From: Alphaproteobacteria bacterium | GTDB taxonomy: Bacteria > Pseudomonadota > Alphaproteobacteria > Bin95 | NCBI GenBank assembly: GCA_022827685.1 | Contig: JAJEIH010000131.1 | Span: 1-64,000 of the forward strand | DNA length: 64,000 bases | Reading direction: 5' to 3' | Shown here: positions 26,760 through 35,782 of the stretch, one piece after another | Layout: the number at the start of each line of letters is the position of its first letter | Position numbering within the stretch: position 1 is the first letter of the stretch | Made by a program: the position numbers and the translations under genes | The notes under the pieces: model-generated | What the model saw: only the letters and a program-made list of their open reading frames with translations | Databases searched by the model: none | Told to the model about the DNA's origin: nothing

Positions 26760-29677
26760 CAGGGCCGCGCCGCCTGCCGGCCGGCGGCCGGATCGACCGG
26801 TCGCGCACCGTCGCGTTCCGTTTCGACGGCAGGCGCTACACCGGCCATCCCGGCGACACGCTCGCATCTGCCCTGCTGGCCAATGGCGTGCGGCTCTTCG
26901 GCCGCAGCTTCAAATACCACCGGCCGCGCGGCGTGATGGCCGCCGGGGCGGAGGAGCCGAACGCGCTCGTCCTGCTGGAGCCGGGTCCTTTCGCGGAGCC
27001 CAATCTGCGCGCCACCGAAATCGGGCTTTACGACGGGCTCGCCGCCGAGAGCGTCAACCGCTGGCCGTCGCTCCGCTTCGACCTGGGCGCGCTTACAGGG
27101 CTGGCGTCCGGCCTGTTCGTCGCCGGCTTCTACTACAAGACCTTCATGTGGCCGCCCTCCTGGTGGAATCGCATCTACGCGCCCGCAATCCGGCGCATGG
27201 CGGGCCTGGCGCGCGCACCGCGCGAACCGGACCCCGAGAGCTATGAGCACCGCCATGCCCATTGCGACGTCCTGGTCGTGGGCGGCGGACCGGCGGGCAT
27301 CGCGGCGGCCCATGCGGCCGCTGCTTCCGGCGCGCGCGTCGTGCTGGCGGACGAGCGCCCGCATCCCGGCGGCTCACTGCTGGACGGTCCCGAGCGCGTC
27401 GAGGACAAGGACGGCGCCGCATGGGCCGAACGGATGCTGGCCGGCACATCCGCGCTGCTGCTGCCCCACACCACGGCCTTCGGTTATTACGACCATAATT
27501 TCGTGGCGCTGGCCGAGCGGCTGACGGAAGGCCTTTCGCCCTCGGAACGCGCCGGCCGGCCGCGCCAGCGCATATGGCATGTCCGCGCCCGCCGGGTGGT
27601 GCTGGCGACCGGCGCGCATGAGCGTCCGCTGGTCTTTCCCGGCAATGACCGTCCGGGCGTCATGCTGGCGCGTTCCGTCACCGCCTATATCCATCGCTAC
27701 GGCGTATTGCCGGGCAGCCGCGCCGTCTTTCTCGCCAATGATGACTCCGTCTATGCCGCCTCCCGCGAATTCGCCCGGCACGGCGGCGAGGTCGCGGCGT
27801 TTGTCGATCTGCGCGCGGACAGCACGGCAGACGCCGACGATCTGCCCGTGCTGCGCGGCGCGGTTCCCTTGCGAACCCTCGGGCGCCGCGCCGTAACCGG
27901 GATCGAGATCGAGTCGGAGGGGGCCGCGCGGCGGATCGCCTGCGACCTGATTGCCATGGGCGGCGGCTGGAACCCGGCAGTGCATCTCTTCAGCCAGTCC
28001 CGCGGGACGCTGCGCTGGGACGACCGGTTGCAGACATTCGTTCCCGGTCGTTCGGCGCAGGCGGAGCGGTCCGTCGGCGCGGCGGCCGGCCGGTTCGATC
28101 TCGAAGGCTGCATCGCGGAGGGAGCGGAGGCGGGCGCTGCCTTCGCCCGCGAGCTCGGCTTCGATGCGCCGGCGCCGCCGGCCCCGCCCGAACGCCCGCA
28201 GCGTCCGGCGCTCGCGCAGACTGCCCCGCCCGCCGGCCGCAGCAAGGCGTTCGTCGATTTCCAGAACGATGTGACCGCCGCCGATGTCGCGCTTGCCAGA
28301 CGCGAGGGCATGCACTCGGTCGAGCATCTCAAGCGCTGGACGACCCTCGGCATGGCGACCGACCAGGGCAAGACCTCCAACGTCAACGGGCTCACGCTGA
28401 TGGCGGCCGGGCTGGGAAGGCCCCCGGCGGAAGTCGGCCATACCACTTTCCGCCCGCCCTACACGCCGGTGCCCTTCGGCGCGCTGGCGGGGCGCAATAT
28501 CGCCGCGCTCGCCGACCCGGTGCGCCGCACGCCGATGCAGGACTGGCAGGAGGCCAACGGGGCCGTGTTCGAGCCGGTCGGCCAGTGGCGCCGGGCGCGC
28601 TACTACCCGAGGGGCGGCGAGACCATGCGCGAGGCGGTCACGCGCGAATGCCGCGCCGTACGCGAGGCTGCCGGCATTCTCGACGCTTCCACGCTCGGCA
28701 AGATCGACATTCGCGGCCCCGATGCGGCGGAGCTCCTGAACCGCATCTATACGAACGGCTGGAAGACGCTGGCCGTCGGACGCTGCCGCTACGGGCTGAT
28801 GCTCGGCGAGGACGGCATGGTGTTCGACGACGGGGTCACGACCCGGACCGGCGAGCACCGCTACCTGATGACCACGACGAGCGGCAATGCCGCCGCCGTG
28901 CTGGAATGGCTGGAGGAATGGCTCCAGACCGAGTGGCCGGGCCTTCAGGTCTATTGCACTTCGGTGACCGAGCAGTGGGGCACGATCACCGTCTCGGGGC
29001 CGCAGGCGCGGGCGCTGCTGGAGCCCCTTGTCGAGGATATCGACCTGGACCCGGCGGCCTTCCCCTTCCTGTCCATGCGCGAGGCCCGGATCGGCGGCGC
29101 GCCGGGCCGCATTTTCCGCATCGCCTTCACCGGCGAGCTCTCCTACGAGGTAAACCTGCCCTGGCGGCGGTGCCTGCCGGTCTGGGAGCGCCTGGTCGAG
29201 GCCGGCGCCGTGCCTTACGGCACCGAGGCGATGCATGTGCTGAGGGCCGAAAAGGGCTTCATCGTCGTCGGCCACGAGACCGACGGCACGGTGACGCCAG
29301 TCGATCTCGGAATGGAACGGATGGTCTCCTCCCGCAAGGACTTCATCGGCCGCCGCTCCCTCGCCCGCCCGGACAGCCGGAGGCCGGACCGCAAGCAACT
29401 GGTCGGACTCCTGCCGGAGGATCCGGCGGAAGTGCTTCAGGAGGGGGCGCAGATTATCGAGACGCCGCGAGGGTCTCCGCCCGTGCCGATGCTGGGCCAT
29501 GTGACCTCCAGCTACTGGAGCGCGGCGATGGGGCGCGGCTTTGCGCTAGCGCTCGTCAAGGGCGGGCGGGCGCGCCACGGCGACCGGGTCTGGGCCTCGG
29601 CCACGACGGGCGAGAGCCGGGTGCAGATCGTCGATCCGGTCTTCTATGACCGCGAAGGAGCGCGGCTCGATGGCTGA
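26756..29677 (+). CDS. soxA: sarcosine oxidase alpha subunit
   Basis: 973-aa subunit of heterotetrameric sarcosine oxidase. Order of parts: an N-terminal ferredoxin-like small domain (about 18-100, the HcnA-type fold), an NAD(H)-binding domain with VVGGGPAG (about 174-181) and a second dinucleotide region, then a GcvT-type tetrahydrofolate-binding C-terminal domain (from about residue 600; GEDGMVFDDGV, GELSYEV). The enzyme yields glycine, H2O2 and 5,10-methylene-THF (or formaldehyde without folate). GTG at 26756 gives the full-length family start and couples to soxD. The 3' end overlaps soxG by 8 bp. Confidence 0.96.
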   Translation: MTGPRRLPAGGRIDRSRTVAFRFDGRRYTGHPGDTLASALLANGVRLFGRSFKYHRPRGVMAAGAEEPNALVLLEPGPFAEPNLRATEIGLYDGLAAESVNRWPSLRFDLGALTGLASGLFVAGFYYKTFMWPPSWWNRIYAPAIRRMAGLARAPREPDPESYEHRHAHCDVLVVGGGPAGIAAAHAAAASGARVVLADERPHPGGSLLDGPERVEDKDGAAWAERMLAGTSALLLPHTTAFGYYDHNFVALAERLTEGLSPSERAGRPRQRIWHVRARRVVLATGAHERPLVFPGNDRPGVMLARSVTAYIHRYGVLPGSRAVFLANDDSVYAASREFARHGGEVAAFVDLRADSTADADDLPVLRGAVPLRTLGRRAVTGIEIESEGAARRIACDLIAMGGGWNPAVHLFSQSRGTLRWDDRLQTFVPGRSAQAERSVGAAAGRFDLEGCIAEGAEAGAAFARELGFDAPAPPAPPERPQRPALAQTAPPAGRSKAFVDFQNDVTAADVALARREGMHSVEHLKRWTTLGMATDQGKTSNVNGLTLMAAGLGRPPAEVGHTTFRPPYTPVPFGALAGRNIAALADPVRRTPMQDWQEANGAVFEPVGQWRRARYYPRGGETMREAVTRECRAVREAAGILDASTLGKIDIRGPDAAELLNRIYTNGWKTLAVGRCRYGLMLGEDGMVFDDGVTTRTGEHRYLMTTTSGNAAAVLEWLEEWLQTEWPGLQVYCTSVTEQWGTITVSGPQARALLEPLVEDIDLDPAAFPFLSMREARIGGAPGRIFRIAFTGELSYEVNLPWRRCLPVWERLVEAGAVPYGTEAMHVLRAEKGFIVVGHETDGTVTPVDLGMERMVSSRKDFIGRRSLARPDSRRPDRKQLVGLLPEDPAEVLQEGAQIIETPRGSPPVPMLGHVTSSYWSAAMGRGFALALVKGGRARHGDRVWASATTGESRVQIVDPVFYDREGARLDG

Positions 29678-30161
29678 GGTCCGCGAGATTGACGGCCTCA
29701 GCCTAACGATATTGCGGGGCGGTGGGGCGGAATTTCATACCGCCGTCTCCGGTGTGCTGGACGCCGATTTGCCCGGGACGCCGAACACGACGGCAATGGG
29801 GCGGGCCTTGTGGCTCGGACCCGACGAATGGCTGGTCGTGTCGGAGGCGGAACTGGCCGGTGCGCTGGAGGAGGCGCTTGAGGGGCAGCATGCCGCCGTC
29901 GTCGATGTGAGCGAGGCCCGCGCGGTTCTCGAACTCTCGGGCTCCGGCGCGACGGAAGTCCTGGCCTCCGGCTGCCGGCTCGATCTCGACGCGCTTCGGC
30001 CCGGCTCCTGCGCACAAACCGCCCTCGCACGCGCGCATGTGCTGCTGGAGCCGCGCGGAGGCGGCATCTGGCGCCTCTATGTCGGCCGCTCCTTCGAGGC
30101 CTATGCGCGCGCCTGGCTCGAGGACGCCATCGCCTTGCAGGCTATTCCCGCGTCTCCCTGA
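29670..30161 (+). CDS. soxG: sarcosine oxidase gamma subunit
   Basis: 163-aa gamma subunit, the usual last gene of soxBDAG. Diagnostic segments: ALWLGPDEWLVVSE, VVDVSEARAVLELSG, LASGCRLDLDALRPGSCAQTALARAHVLL and the GFxxYA-like RSFEAYARAW. It starts inside the end of soxA with AAGGAG upstream and overlaps the convergent glycosylase gene by 20 bp. No glyA, folD or purU follows, unlike many sox clusters. Confidence 0.94.
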   Translation: MAEVREIDGLSLTILRGGGAEFHTAVSGVLDADLPGTPNTTAMGRALWLGPDEWLVVSEAELAGALEEALEGQHAAVVDVSEARAVLELSGSGATEVLASGCRLDLDALRPGSCAQTALARAHVLLEPRGGGIWRLYVGRSFEAYARAWLEDAIALQAIPASP

Positions 30162-31353
30162 TCCAGCCGTTTTCGAAGACCGGGCCGTCGCAGCCGGCGA
30201 AACGGGCGATGCGGCCGAGCTCACGACCGATGCGGTCCATCCGCCCCTTGCCGAGACGCACGCCCCGCTCCGGCCAGAGCGCACTGACGCGCAGCCGGCC
30301 TTCCTTGCGCCGCATGTCGATGCGCCCGATCAGCCGGTCGCCTTCCAGCAGCGGGAAGACGTAGTAGCCGTATTCGCGCTTGGCCTCCGGCACGAAGATT
30401 TCGATACGGAATCGGAAGCCGAAGAGCCATTCGGCCCGCCTGCGGTCCCGCAGCAGCGGATCGAAGGGGCTCAGCACCCGCACGCCGCCGGGCGGTTCGG
30501 GCGCCCGTTCCGCCTGCTCGCCTATGTCCGGCCGCGCGAACAGCCGGCGTATCTGGCCGGGCCGGGCGCCTTCCACTTCGACCTCCATCAGCATGCCGGC
30601 ATCCTGCGCGGCGCACCAGACGCGCGCCTCCGCGAGCGAGGTCGTATCCCAGAAGGACGCGATCTCCCGGGGCGTGGCGAAGCCGAGCCGGTCGAGCGCT
30701 CCCGAACAGGCCCAGTCGAGCGTTTCCTCCTCGCCCGGCGCCATACTCCGGTAGGCGTCGGGCACAACCCGCTCGGCAAGGTCGAAGACCTTCTGGAAGC
30801 CTTCGCGCCGGGAGATCGCCAGCGAGCCCGTGCGCCAGAGGAATTCCAGCGCCGTCTTGGAGGGGTGCCAGTCCCACCAGCCCGCCTCCGTGCGTTGCCG
30901 GCCGCCCTCGAAGTCGCGCACCATGACGGGCCCATGCTCCCGAATCCGCTCCAGCACGTCGTCGAACCGCTCCTCGAACCCCGCGCGCCGCCAGCTGCGC
31001 CAGCGCGCCCGCAGCATTTCGGCATCGCGGCGGAAGCGCAGCCGCCAGTGGGGATAGAACGACATCGGGATGACCGAGGCATCGTGGGTCCAGTGCTCGA
31101 AGAGGGCCCGCCGCCGTTCCAGCAGGTGGTCGAGCTGCTGCGGCCGGTAGCTCCTGCGCCGCGAGGCCAGGATCATGTGGTGGGCGCGCTCGACCGTGGC
31201 GATGCTGTCCACCTGCACGAAGCCGAGGCGTTCGATCAGCCCGGCAAGGCCCTCGCCCGGCGGCGGCCGGCAAAGGCCGTGCCGGTCGAGAAACAGCCTT
31301 CTGGCAGCCCGGTTGGAAATGCGGAGCGGCAGCCCGCCCCCGGTGTCACCCAT
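30142..31353 (-). CDS. YcaQ/AlkX-type DNA glycosylase (HTH_42 winged-helix family)
   Basis: 403-aa protein of the winged-helix family that includes E. coli YcaQ (AlkX) and Streptomyces AlkZ, which unhook DNA interstrand crosslinks and remove bulky N7-alkylguanine. The catalytic motif position reads FVQVDSIATVERAHHMIL: Gln-Val-Asp, the YcaQ-type QxD rather than the AlkZ-type QxQ. Other family marks are EHWTHDASVIP near residue 85, the winged-helix core and the C-terminal LSPFDPLLRDRRR and DRLIGRIDMR segments. The 3' end overlaps soxG by 20 bp. It is unrelated to sox function as far as can be seen. Confidence 0.88.
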   Translation of the reverse strand: MGDTGGGLPLRISNRAARRLFLDRHGLCRPPPGEGLAGLIERLGFVQVDSIATVERAHHMILASRRRSYRPQQLDHLLERRRALFEHWTHDASVIPMSFYPHWRLRFRRDAEMLRARWRSWRRAGFEERFDDVLERIREHGPVMVRDFEGGRQRTEAGWWDWHPSKTALEFLWRTGSLAISRREGFQKVFDLAERVVPDAYRSMAPGEEETLDWACSGALDRLGFATPREIASFWDTTSLAEARVWCAAQDAGMLMEVEVEGARPGQIRRLFARPDIGEQAERAPEPPGGVRVLSPFDPLLRDRRRAEWLFGFRFRIEIFVPEAKREYGYYVFPLLEGDRLIGRIDMRRKEGRLRVSALWPERGVRLGKGRMDRIGRELGRIARFAGCDGPVFENGWIRETRE

Positions 31354-31542
31354 CTATCCGGTCCGATCCCTCAAATGTCCACCGCGTCTGTACCCCTTCG
31401 AGCGCCCTGCCCCAACCCTGTCCGGAGGGAACGAACAGGCTGCCAACCGCAGGACAACGGGGGAATTGGCACGGCGGTAAACCGTCCTCTCGTGCTATTA
31501 AGGCATCTGCTCCTCTGCCGGCCGCGTTCTGGGAGTCGGACA

Positions 31543-32580
31543 ATGCAATTTTCCTTGTTCGTCCACATGGAACGGCTGACCCCGGACCGCGACCATGCCG
31601 AGCTCTACCGGGAGTCCCTGGAGCTCTGCCGGATGGCGGACGAGGGCGGCTTCGAGGCCATCTGGACGGGTGAGCATCACGGGATGGATTTCACCATCAC
31701 GCCGAACCCGTTCATCACGCTCGCCGACATCGCCAACAGGACGAAACATGTCCGCCTCGGCACCGGAGCCATCGTGGCGCCCTTCTGGCACCCGATAAAG
31801 CTCGCGGGCGAGGCGGCGCTGGCCGATATCGTGACAGGTGGGCGGCTGGAGCTCGGGATCGCGCGCGGCGCCTACAGCTTCGAATATGAGCGGTTGTCTC
31901 CGGGCCTCGACGCCGCTTCGGCGGGCGCGGCGCTGCGCGAGACGGTGCCGGCGGTGAAGAAGCTCTGGCAGGGCGATTACGAGCATGACGGAGAGCGCTG
32001 GCAGTTCCCGAAGACCACCTCTTCCCCGAAACCAGTCCAGAGCCCGCATCCGCCGCTGTGGATTGCCGCCCGGGACCCCGAGAGCCACAAATTCGCCGTC
32101 GCCGAGCGGTGCAATGTGCAGGTGACGCCGCTCTGGCAGGGCGATGACGAGGTGGAGCGGCTGATGCAGCGCTTCGAGGATGCCTGCGCCGCCCACCCGG
32201 AAGTCCCGCGGCCACGGATCATGCTGCTGCGCCACACCCATGTCGCGGCCGACGAGGAGGCGGTAGAGGCCGGAGCGCGGGCGCTCAGCCGGTTCTACTG
32301 CCATTTCGGCGCCTGGTTCCGCAATGAGCGGCCCATCGACCAGGGCATGATCCAGCCGCTGACGGAAGAGGAGATGGCAAAGCTCGACATGTTCTCGCCG
32401 GACAAGATGCGCGCCAACAATGTCGTCGGCACGCCTGAGCAGGTGATTGCCCGGCTCAAGACCTACGAGGCGATGGGGTTCGACCAGTACAGCCTCTGGA
32501 TCGACAACGGGATGCCCTTCAGCGAGAAGCAGGAGTCGCTCCGCCTGTTCATCGACGAAGTGGTGCCCGCCTTCGCATGA
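31543..32580 (+). CDS. LLM-class flavin-dependent oxidoreductase
   Basis: 345-aa bacterial-luciferase-like monooxygenase (TIM barrel, FMN/F420-type fold; in proteobacteria FMNH2-dependent). Family segments: MADEGGFEAIWTGEHH near residue 30, LGTGAIVAPFWHPIKLAGEAALADIVTGGRLELGIARGAY, and PPLWIAARDPES near residue 175. Substrate unknown; relatives oxidise alkanesulfonates, nitrilotriacetate, long alkanes and others. ATG 31543 is preceded by GGGAG. The TGA overlaps the following hydrolase ATG (ATGA), suggesting a two-step pathway with it. Confidence 0.9.
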   Translation: MQFSLFVHMERLTPDRDHAELYRESLELCRMADEGGFEAIWTGEHHGMDFTITPNPFITLADIANRTKHVRLGTGAIVAPFWHPIKLAGEAALADIVTGGRLELGIARGAYSFEYERLSPGLDAASAGAALRETVPAVKKLWQGDYEHDGERWQFPKTTSSPKPVQSPHPPLWIAARDPESHKFAVAERCNVQVTPLWQGDDEVERLMQRFEDACAAHPEVPRPRIMLLRHTHVAADEEAVEAGARALSRFYCHFGAWFRNERPIDQGMIQPLTEEEMAKLDMFSPDKMRANNVVGTPEQVIARLKTYEAMGFDQYSLWIDNGMPFSEKQESLRLFIDEVVPAFA

Positions 32581-33338
32581 GCGCCGACGGCACGGCCGAC
32601 GGGCTCCCGCCCCTCGTTCTGATTCACGGGGTCGGCCTCGACCGGTCCATGTGGGGCAGGGTCATGCGCTGCCTCTCCGGCAGGCTCGACTGCACCGCTT
32701 ACGACACGCCCTGCCACGGTGAGGCCGGAATGCCGGCCGGCGAGGTGACGCTGGCGACCTTTGCCGATGCGCTGGGCGAGGTCGTGAACGGCCTCGATGG
32801 CGCGCCGGTCATCGTCGGCTTTTCCATGGGCGCGATGGTGGCGCAACGCTTCGCGCTGGACAGGCCGGACGCGCTCCGGGGTCTGGTGCTGATGAACGCC
32901 GTGTTCGACCGGGACGAACGGCAGCGCGCCGCCATTATGCAGCGCCTCGCCGCGGTAGAGCGGGACGGCCCCGCCGGCATGGCGGATTCGGCCATCGAAC
33001 GATGGTTCACGGAAGAGTTCCGTAGCCGCTCGCCGGAAGTTGTCGAGCCGGTTCGCCGCCGCCTGCTGGCCAACGACCCCGCCGCCTATCTCGCCGCCTA
33101 CCGGGTATTCGCGACGGCGGACGCCGAACTCGCGCAGGAAGCCGGGCGCATCGCCTGCCCTACCCTCGCCATGACAGCCGAGCATGACATCAATTCCACC
33201 CCTGCCATGAGCCGCGCGCTTGCCCGGACCATTCCGGATGCCCGGGCCCTGGTGCTGGACGGCCTCGCCCATGGCGCCCCCATCGAGGCGCCGGAGCGGG
33301 TGGCCGACGCGATATTCGATTTCGCCGCCCGGCTATAG
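32577..33338 (+). CDS. alpha/beta hydrolase
   Basis: 253-aa alpha/beta-fold hydrolase of the enol-lactonase (PcaD)/haloperoxidase-like group. Oxyanion motif HGVGLDRSMW near residue 17, nucleophile elbow GFSMGAM with the catalytic Ser in the middle, an acid residue in TAEHDINST and the catalytic His in GLAHGAPIEAP. It is translationally coupled to the LLM flavoenzyme upstream, so hydrolysis of the oxygenase product (ester or lactone) is a plausible inference. Confidence 0.88.
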   Translation: MSADGTADGLPPLVLIHGVGLDRSMWGRVMRCLSGRLDCTAYDTPCHGEAGMPAGEVTLATFADALGEVVNGLDGAPVIVGFSMGAMVAQRFALDRPDALRGLVLMNAVFDRDERQRAAIMQRLAAVERDGPAGMADSAIERWFTEEFRSRSPEVVEPVRRRLLANDPAAYLAAYRVFATADAELAQEAGRIACPTLAMTAEHDINSTPAMSRALARTIPDARALVLDGLAHGAPIEAPERVADAIFDFAARL

Positions 33339-33358
33339 GCGCAGAGGAGTCTCACGAC

Positions 33359-33958
33359 ATGGAAGTGACCCTGTTCGGCACCGGCACCAACCGGTCCGCG
33401 CGTTGCCAGTGGACCCTGCAGGAAGCGGGGATCGACTATGCCGCGATCGACCGGCGCGACATGACGAGTCTGGAGGAAATGCGCCGGTATCATCCTCTGG
33501 CGAAGATACCGGCGGCGGTCATCGACGGGCGGCCGCTGTTCGAGTCCACGGCCATCTGCACTCACATCGCCGACCGCGCGCCCGCCGCAAACCTGATCGC
33601 CGCGCCCGGCACGTTCGCGCGCGCCGAGCACGACCAGTGGGTCGCCTTCTGCCTCGCCGAGATGGAGGCGTGGCTCTGGAATAACGCCGTCAACCAGTAT
33701 GTGCTGCCGGAGGAAAAGCGCATTACCGCCGCCTTCGAGCAGAACGTGAAGATGTTCAAGCGCAGCGCGGCGGTGCCGGAGGCGCATCTGGCGCAGCATG
33801 ACTATCTGGTCGAAGACCGGTTCACCGTGACCGACATCATCGTCGGCTGGTGCCTCAACTGGGCCCGGCGGCTCGGGCATCTCGAAGAATTCCCGGCGCT
33901 CCGCCGCTATGTCCAGCGCCTCCTCGCCCGCCCCCTGTGCGCACTTGCGCGCGACTAG
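33359..33958 (+). CDS. glutathione S-transferase family protein
   Basis: 199-aa GST with an N-terminal thioredoxin-like domain (TLFGTGTNRSARCQWTLQEAGI, KIPAAVIDG with the cis-Pro, ESTAICTHIAD) and a C-terminal helical domain (VTDIIVGWCLNWARR). The ESTAI motif contacts the glutathione gamma-glutamyl moiety. Ser/Cys rather than Tyr is likely to activate glutathione. It follows the LLM/hydrolase pair by 20 bp and is probably cotranscribed; a xenobiotic or thiol-ester step is possible but not shown. Confidence 0.9.
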   Translation: MEVTLFGTGTNRSARCQWTLQEAGIDYAAIDRRDMTSLEEMRRYHPLAKIPAAVIDGRPLFESTAICTHIADRAPAANLIAAPGTFARAEHDQWVAFCLAEMEAWLWNNAVNQYVLPEEKRITAAFEQNVKMFKRSAAVPEAHLAQHDYLVEDRFTVTDIIVGWCLNWARRLGHLEEFPALRRYVQRLLARPLCALARD

Positions 33959-33977
33959 GGCGACAGGCCGATCGTCT

Positions 33978-34409
33978 TCAGGGCGGCGCGGTATGCGGCA
34001 GGCGCTGCATCGCCGCATCGAAGGTATAGACCGTCAACTCTTTGCCCTCGTCCGCTGCCGCCTGCATGGCCTTGTACACGATCAACGCATCGGCGAAGCC
34101 GACGCTCCTGGCCGATCCGGCCTCGCCCGCCGGCGCTGCGCTCCGGAATGCCTGCAGGGCGCGCCACACGGCCCGGTTGTCCTCGAAACGGATATACGGA
34201 TCGCTGAACAGCCGTTCGAGAGTGGCCATCAGCTTTGTCTCCGTCAGCCGGTATCTGCGGCCGGCAAGCGTCCACACGGTTTCCGCCAGCACGACATCCG
34301 TGACCAGAATGGTCTCTCCCGTCTCGAAAACGGCCTCCGCGCGCGTTGCCTGGGCTTCGTCGTCATGCAGCAAATACCGGAGCAGGACATTCGTATCGAC
34401 AGCGATCAA
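33978..34409 (-). CDS. VapC-like PIN-domain toxin
   Basis: 143-aa PIN ribonuclease. All four acidic active-site positions are visible: Asp5 (AVDTNVLLRYLL), Glu43 (VLAETVWTL), Asp107 (VGFADALIV) and Asp131 (YTFDAAM). This is the VapC layout; family members cut tRNA or the rRNA sarcin-ricin loop, target here unknown. The ATG at 34409 overlaps the antitoxin stop (ATGA). It differs from the other PIN protein of the window in length, motif spacing and antitoxin partner, so the two TA pairs are independent. Confidence 0.9.
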   Translation of the reverse strand: MIAVDTNVLLRYLLHDDEAQATRAEAVFETGETILVTDVVLAETVWTLAGRRYRLTETKLMATLERLFSDPYIRFEDNRAVWRALQAFRSAAPAGEAGSARSVGFADALIVYKAMQAAADEGKELTVYTFDAAMQRLPHTAPP

Positions 34410-34633
34410 GGCGCCGACCTGTCAAGCGCATCCTCCAGGGATTCCTCGTCGCTGACGGCCGGGTCGCTGACAACGTCCCGCAGAAACCCTTTTGCCGCAC
34501 CGGGAGTCATCCGCACGATGGTGATATGGCCGTCCGCGACATAGCTGCGATATTCGTCCCCCGGCCCGATCCCGACTTCCCTGCATTGATCGACAGGCAG
34601 CGTAATCTGGCGTTTGGCGCTCACCCGCGGCAT
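34406..34633 (-). CDS. AbrB/MazE-fold antitoxin
   Basis: 75-aa antitoxin with a SpoVT/AbrB swapped-hairpin DNA-binding domain (MPRVSAKRQITLPVDQCREVGIGPGDEY) and an acidic C-terminal toxin-binding tail (VSDEESLEDALDRSAP). ATG at 34633 has GGAAGGA upstream and matches the family start; an upstream in-frame start would add 21 residues without similarity. It is the first gene of the pair and is expected to autorepress the promoter just upstream. Confidence 0.85.
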   Translation of the reverse strand: MPRVSAKRQITLPVDQCREVGIGPGDEYRSYVADGHITIVRMTPGAAKGFLRDVVSDPAVSDEESLEDALDRSAP

Positions 34634-34668
34634 GAGGCTTTCCTTCCCGACATGACCGATTCCAACGC

Positions 34669-34707
34669 ACGATACCATTTCTTTACAAATAGTCAATTAG
34701 TAAAGAA
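34669..34707 (-). promoter_or_regulatory. promoter and operator dyad of the AbrB/VapC pair
   Basis: In an AT-rich island, perfect 8-bp arms TTCTTTAC (34679-34686) and GTAAAGAA (34700-34707) flank a 13-bp centre. On the minus strand a -35 TTGACT (34696-34691) sits inside that centre and a -10 TATCGT (34674-34669) follows after 16 bp. The dyad begins on the base after the pyrC stop codon. A repressor on the dyad would cover the -35, fitting TA autoregulation. Confidence 0.55.
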
Positions 34708-35733
34708 TCAGGATTCCGCAATCCGCCATTCCAGACGTTCGCCGGCGCGGAAGGGGAGGATGGCAGCGCCGCCGACGGCGAGAGCGCCGGGCGCTTCCCA
34801 AGTGCGGCGTTCCAGAACCATACGCTCTTCGTTCGGCGGGAGGCCGTAGAAGGCGGGGCCGTTCAGGCTCGCAAAGGCTTCCAGGCGGTCGAGCGCGCCT
34901 TCCTCGTCAAAGACCTGGGCATAGACCTCCAGAGCCGTTGGCGCGCAGAAGATGCCGGCGCAGCCGCAGGCGGTCTCCTTGTCGCTGACGGCATGGGGCG
35001 CGGTATCGGTGCCGAGGAAGAAGCGCGGGCTGCCGGAGACTGCCGCCCGGCGCAGCGCGTCCCGGTGGCGGCGGCGCTTGGCGACCGGCAGGCAATAGAG
35101 ATGCGGGCGGATGCCGCCCACCAGCAGGTCGTTGCGGTCTATGACGAGATGGTGCGGGGTGATCGTGGCGGCCGTCGGCCCGTCCGCTTCCTCGACGAAA
35201 GCGACGCCGTCAGCCGTGGTGACGTGCTCCAGCACGATCTTCAGTTCCGGGAAGTCGCGCCGGAGCCCGGCCAGCACCGTCTCCACGAACACCGCCTCGC
35301 GGTCGAAGACATCGACTTCGGGATGCGTCACCTCGCCGTGGATGAGCAGCGGCTTGCCGATCCGCTGCATCCGCTCCAGCACCGGGCGCAAGGCGGCAAT
35401 GTCGGTCACGCCGTGGGCGGAATTGGTGGTCGCATGGGCCGGGTAGAGCTTGGCGGCGGTAAAGACCTCGTCCTCCATGACCGCCGGGTCGAGGCCGTCC
35501 GTCAGGTAGCAGGTCATCAGCGGCTCGAACCCCGAGTCGGGAGGCAGGGCGGCCAGGATTTCGTCGCGGTAGGCGCGGGCGCGGACGCCGTCCGTCACCG
35601 GCGGCACAAGGTTCGGCATCACGATGGTGCGGGCGAACTGCCGCGCCGTGAACGGCACGACCGCGCGCAGCATTTCGCCCTCGCGGAAATGGACATGCCA
35701 GTCGTCCGGGCGGCGTATCTCCAGTCGGTCCAT
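34708..35733 (-). CDS. pyrC: dihydroorotase (class II, PyrC type)
   Basis: 341-aa zinc amidohydrolase cyclising carbamoyl-aspartate to dihydroorotate in pyrimidine synthesis. Metal ligands are recognisable in [11 protein letters not shown] (His13, His15), the carboxylated lysine in [15 protein letters not shown] (Lys95), LLIHGEV, LEHVTT, and [10 protein letters not shown]. Length and the DWHVHFR motif are those of the E. coli-type class II enzyme. It is divergent from ygfZ with 49 bp between starts, and its 3' end abuts the TA operator. Confidence 0.96.
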   Translation of the reverse strand: MDRLEIRRPDDWHVHFREGEMLRAVVPFTARQFARTIVMPNLVPPVTDGVRARAYRDEILAALPPDSGFEPLMTCYLTDGLDPAVMEDEVFTAAKLYPAHATTNSAHGVTDIAALRPVLERMQRIGKPLLIHGEVTHPEVDVFDREAVFVETVLAGLRRDFPELKIVLEHVTTADGVAFVEEADGPTAATITPHHLVIDRNDLLVGGIRPHLYCLPVAKRRRHRDALRRAAVSGSPRFFLGTDTAPHAVSDKETACGCAGIFCAPTALEVYAQVFDEEGALDRLEAFASLNGPAFYGLPPNEERMVLERRTWEAPGALAVGGAAILPFRAGERLEWRIAES

Positions 35734-35782
35734 GGTCTCTCATCCCTTGCGCGCCGGAGCGGGAAAGGCGACAAAGGCGACC

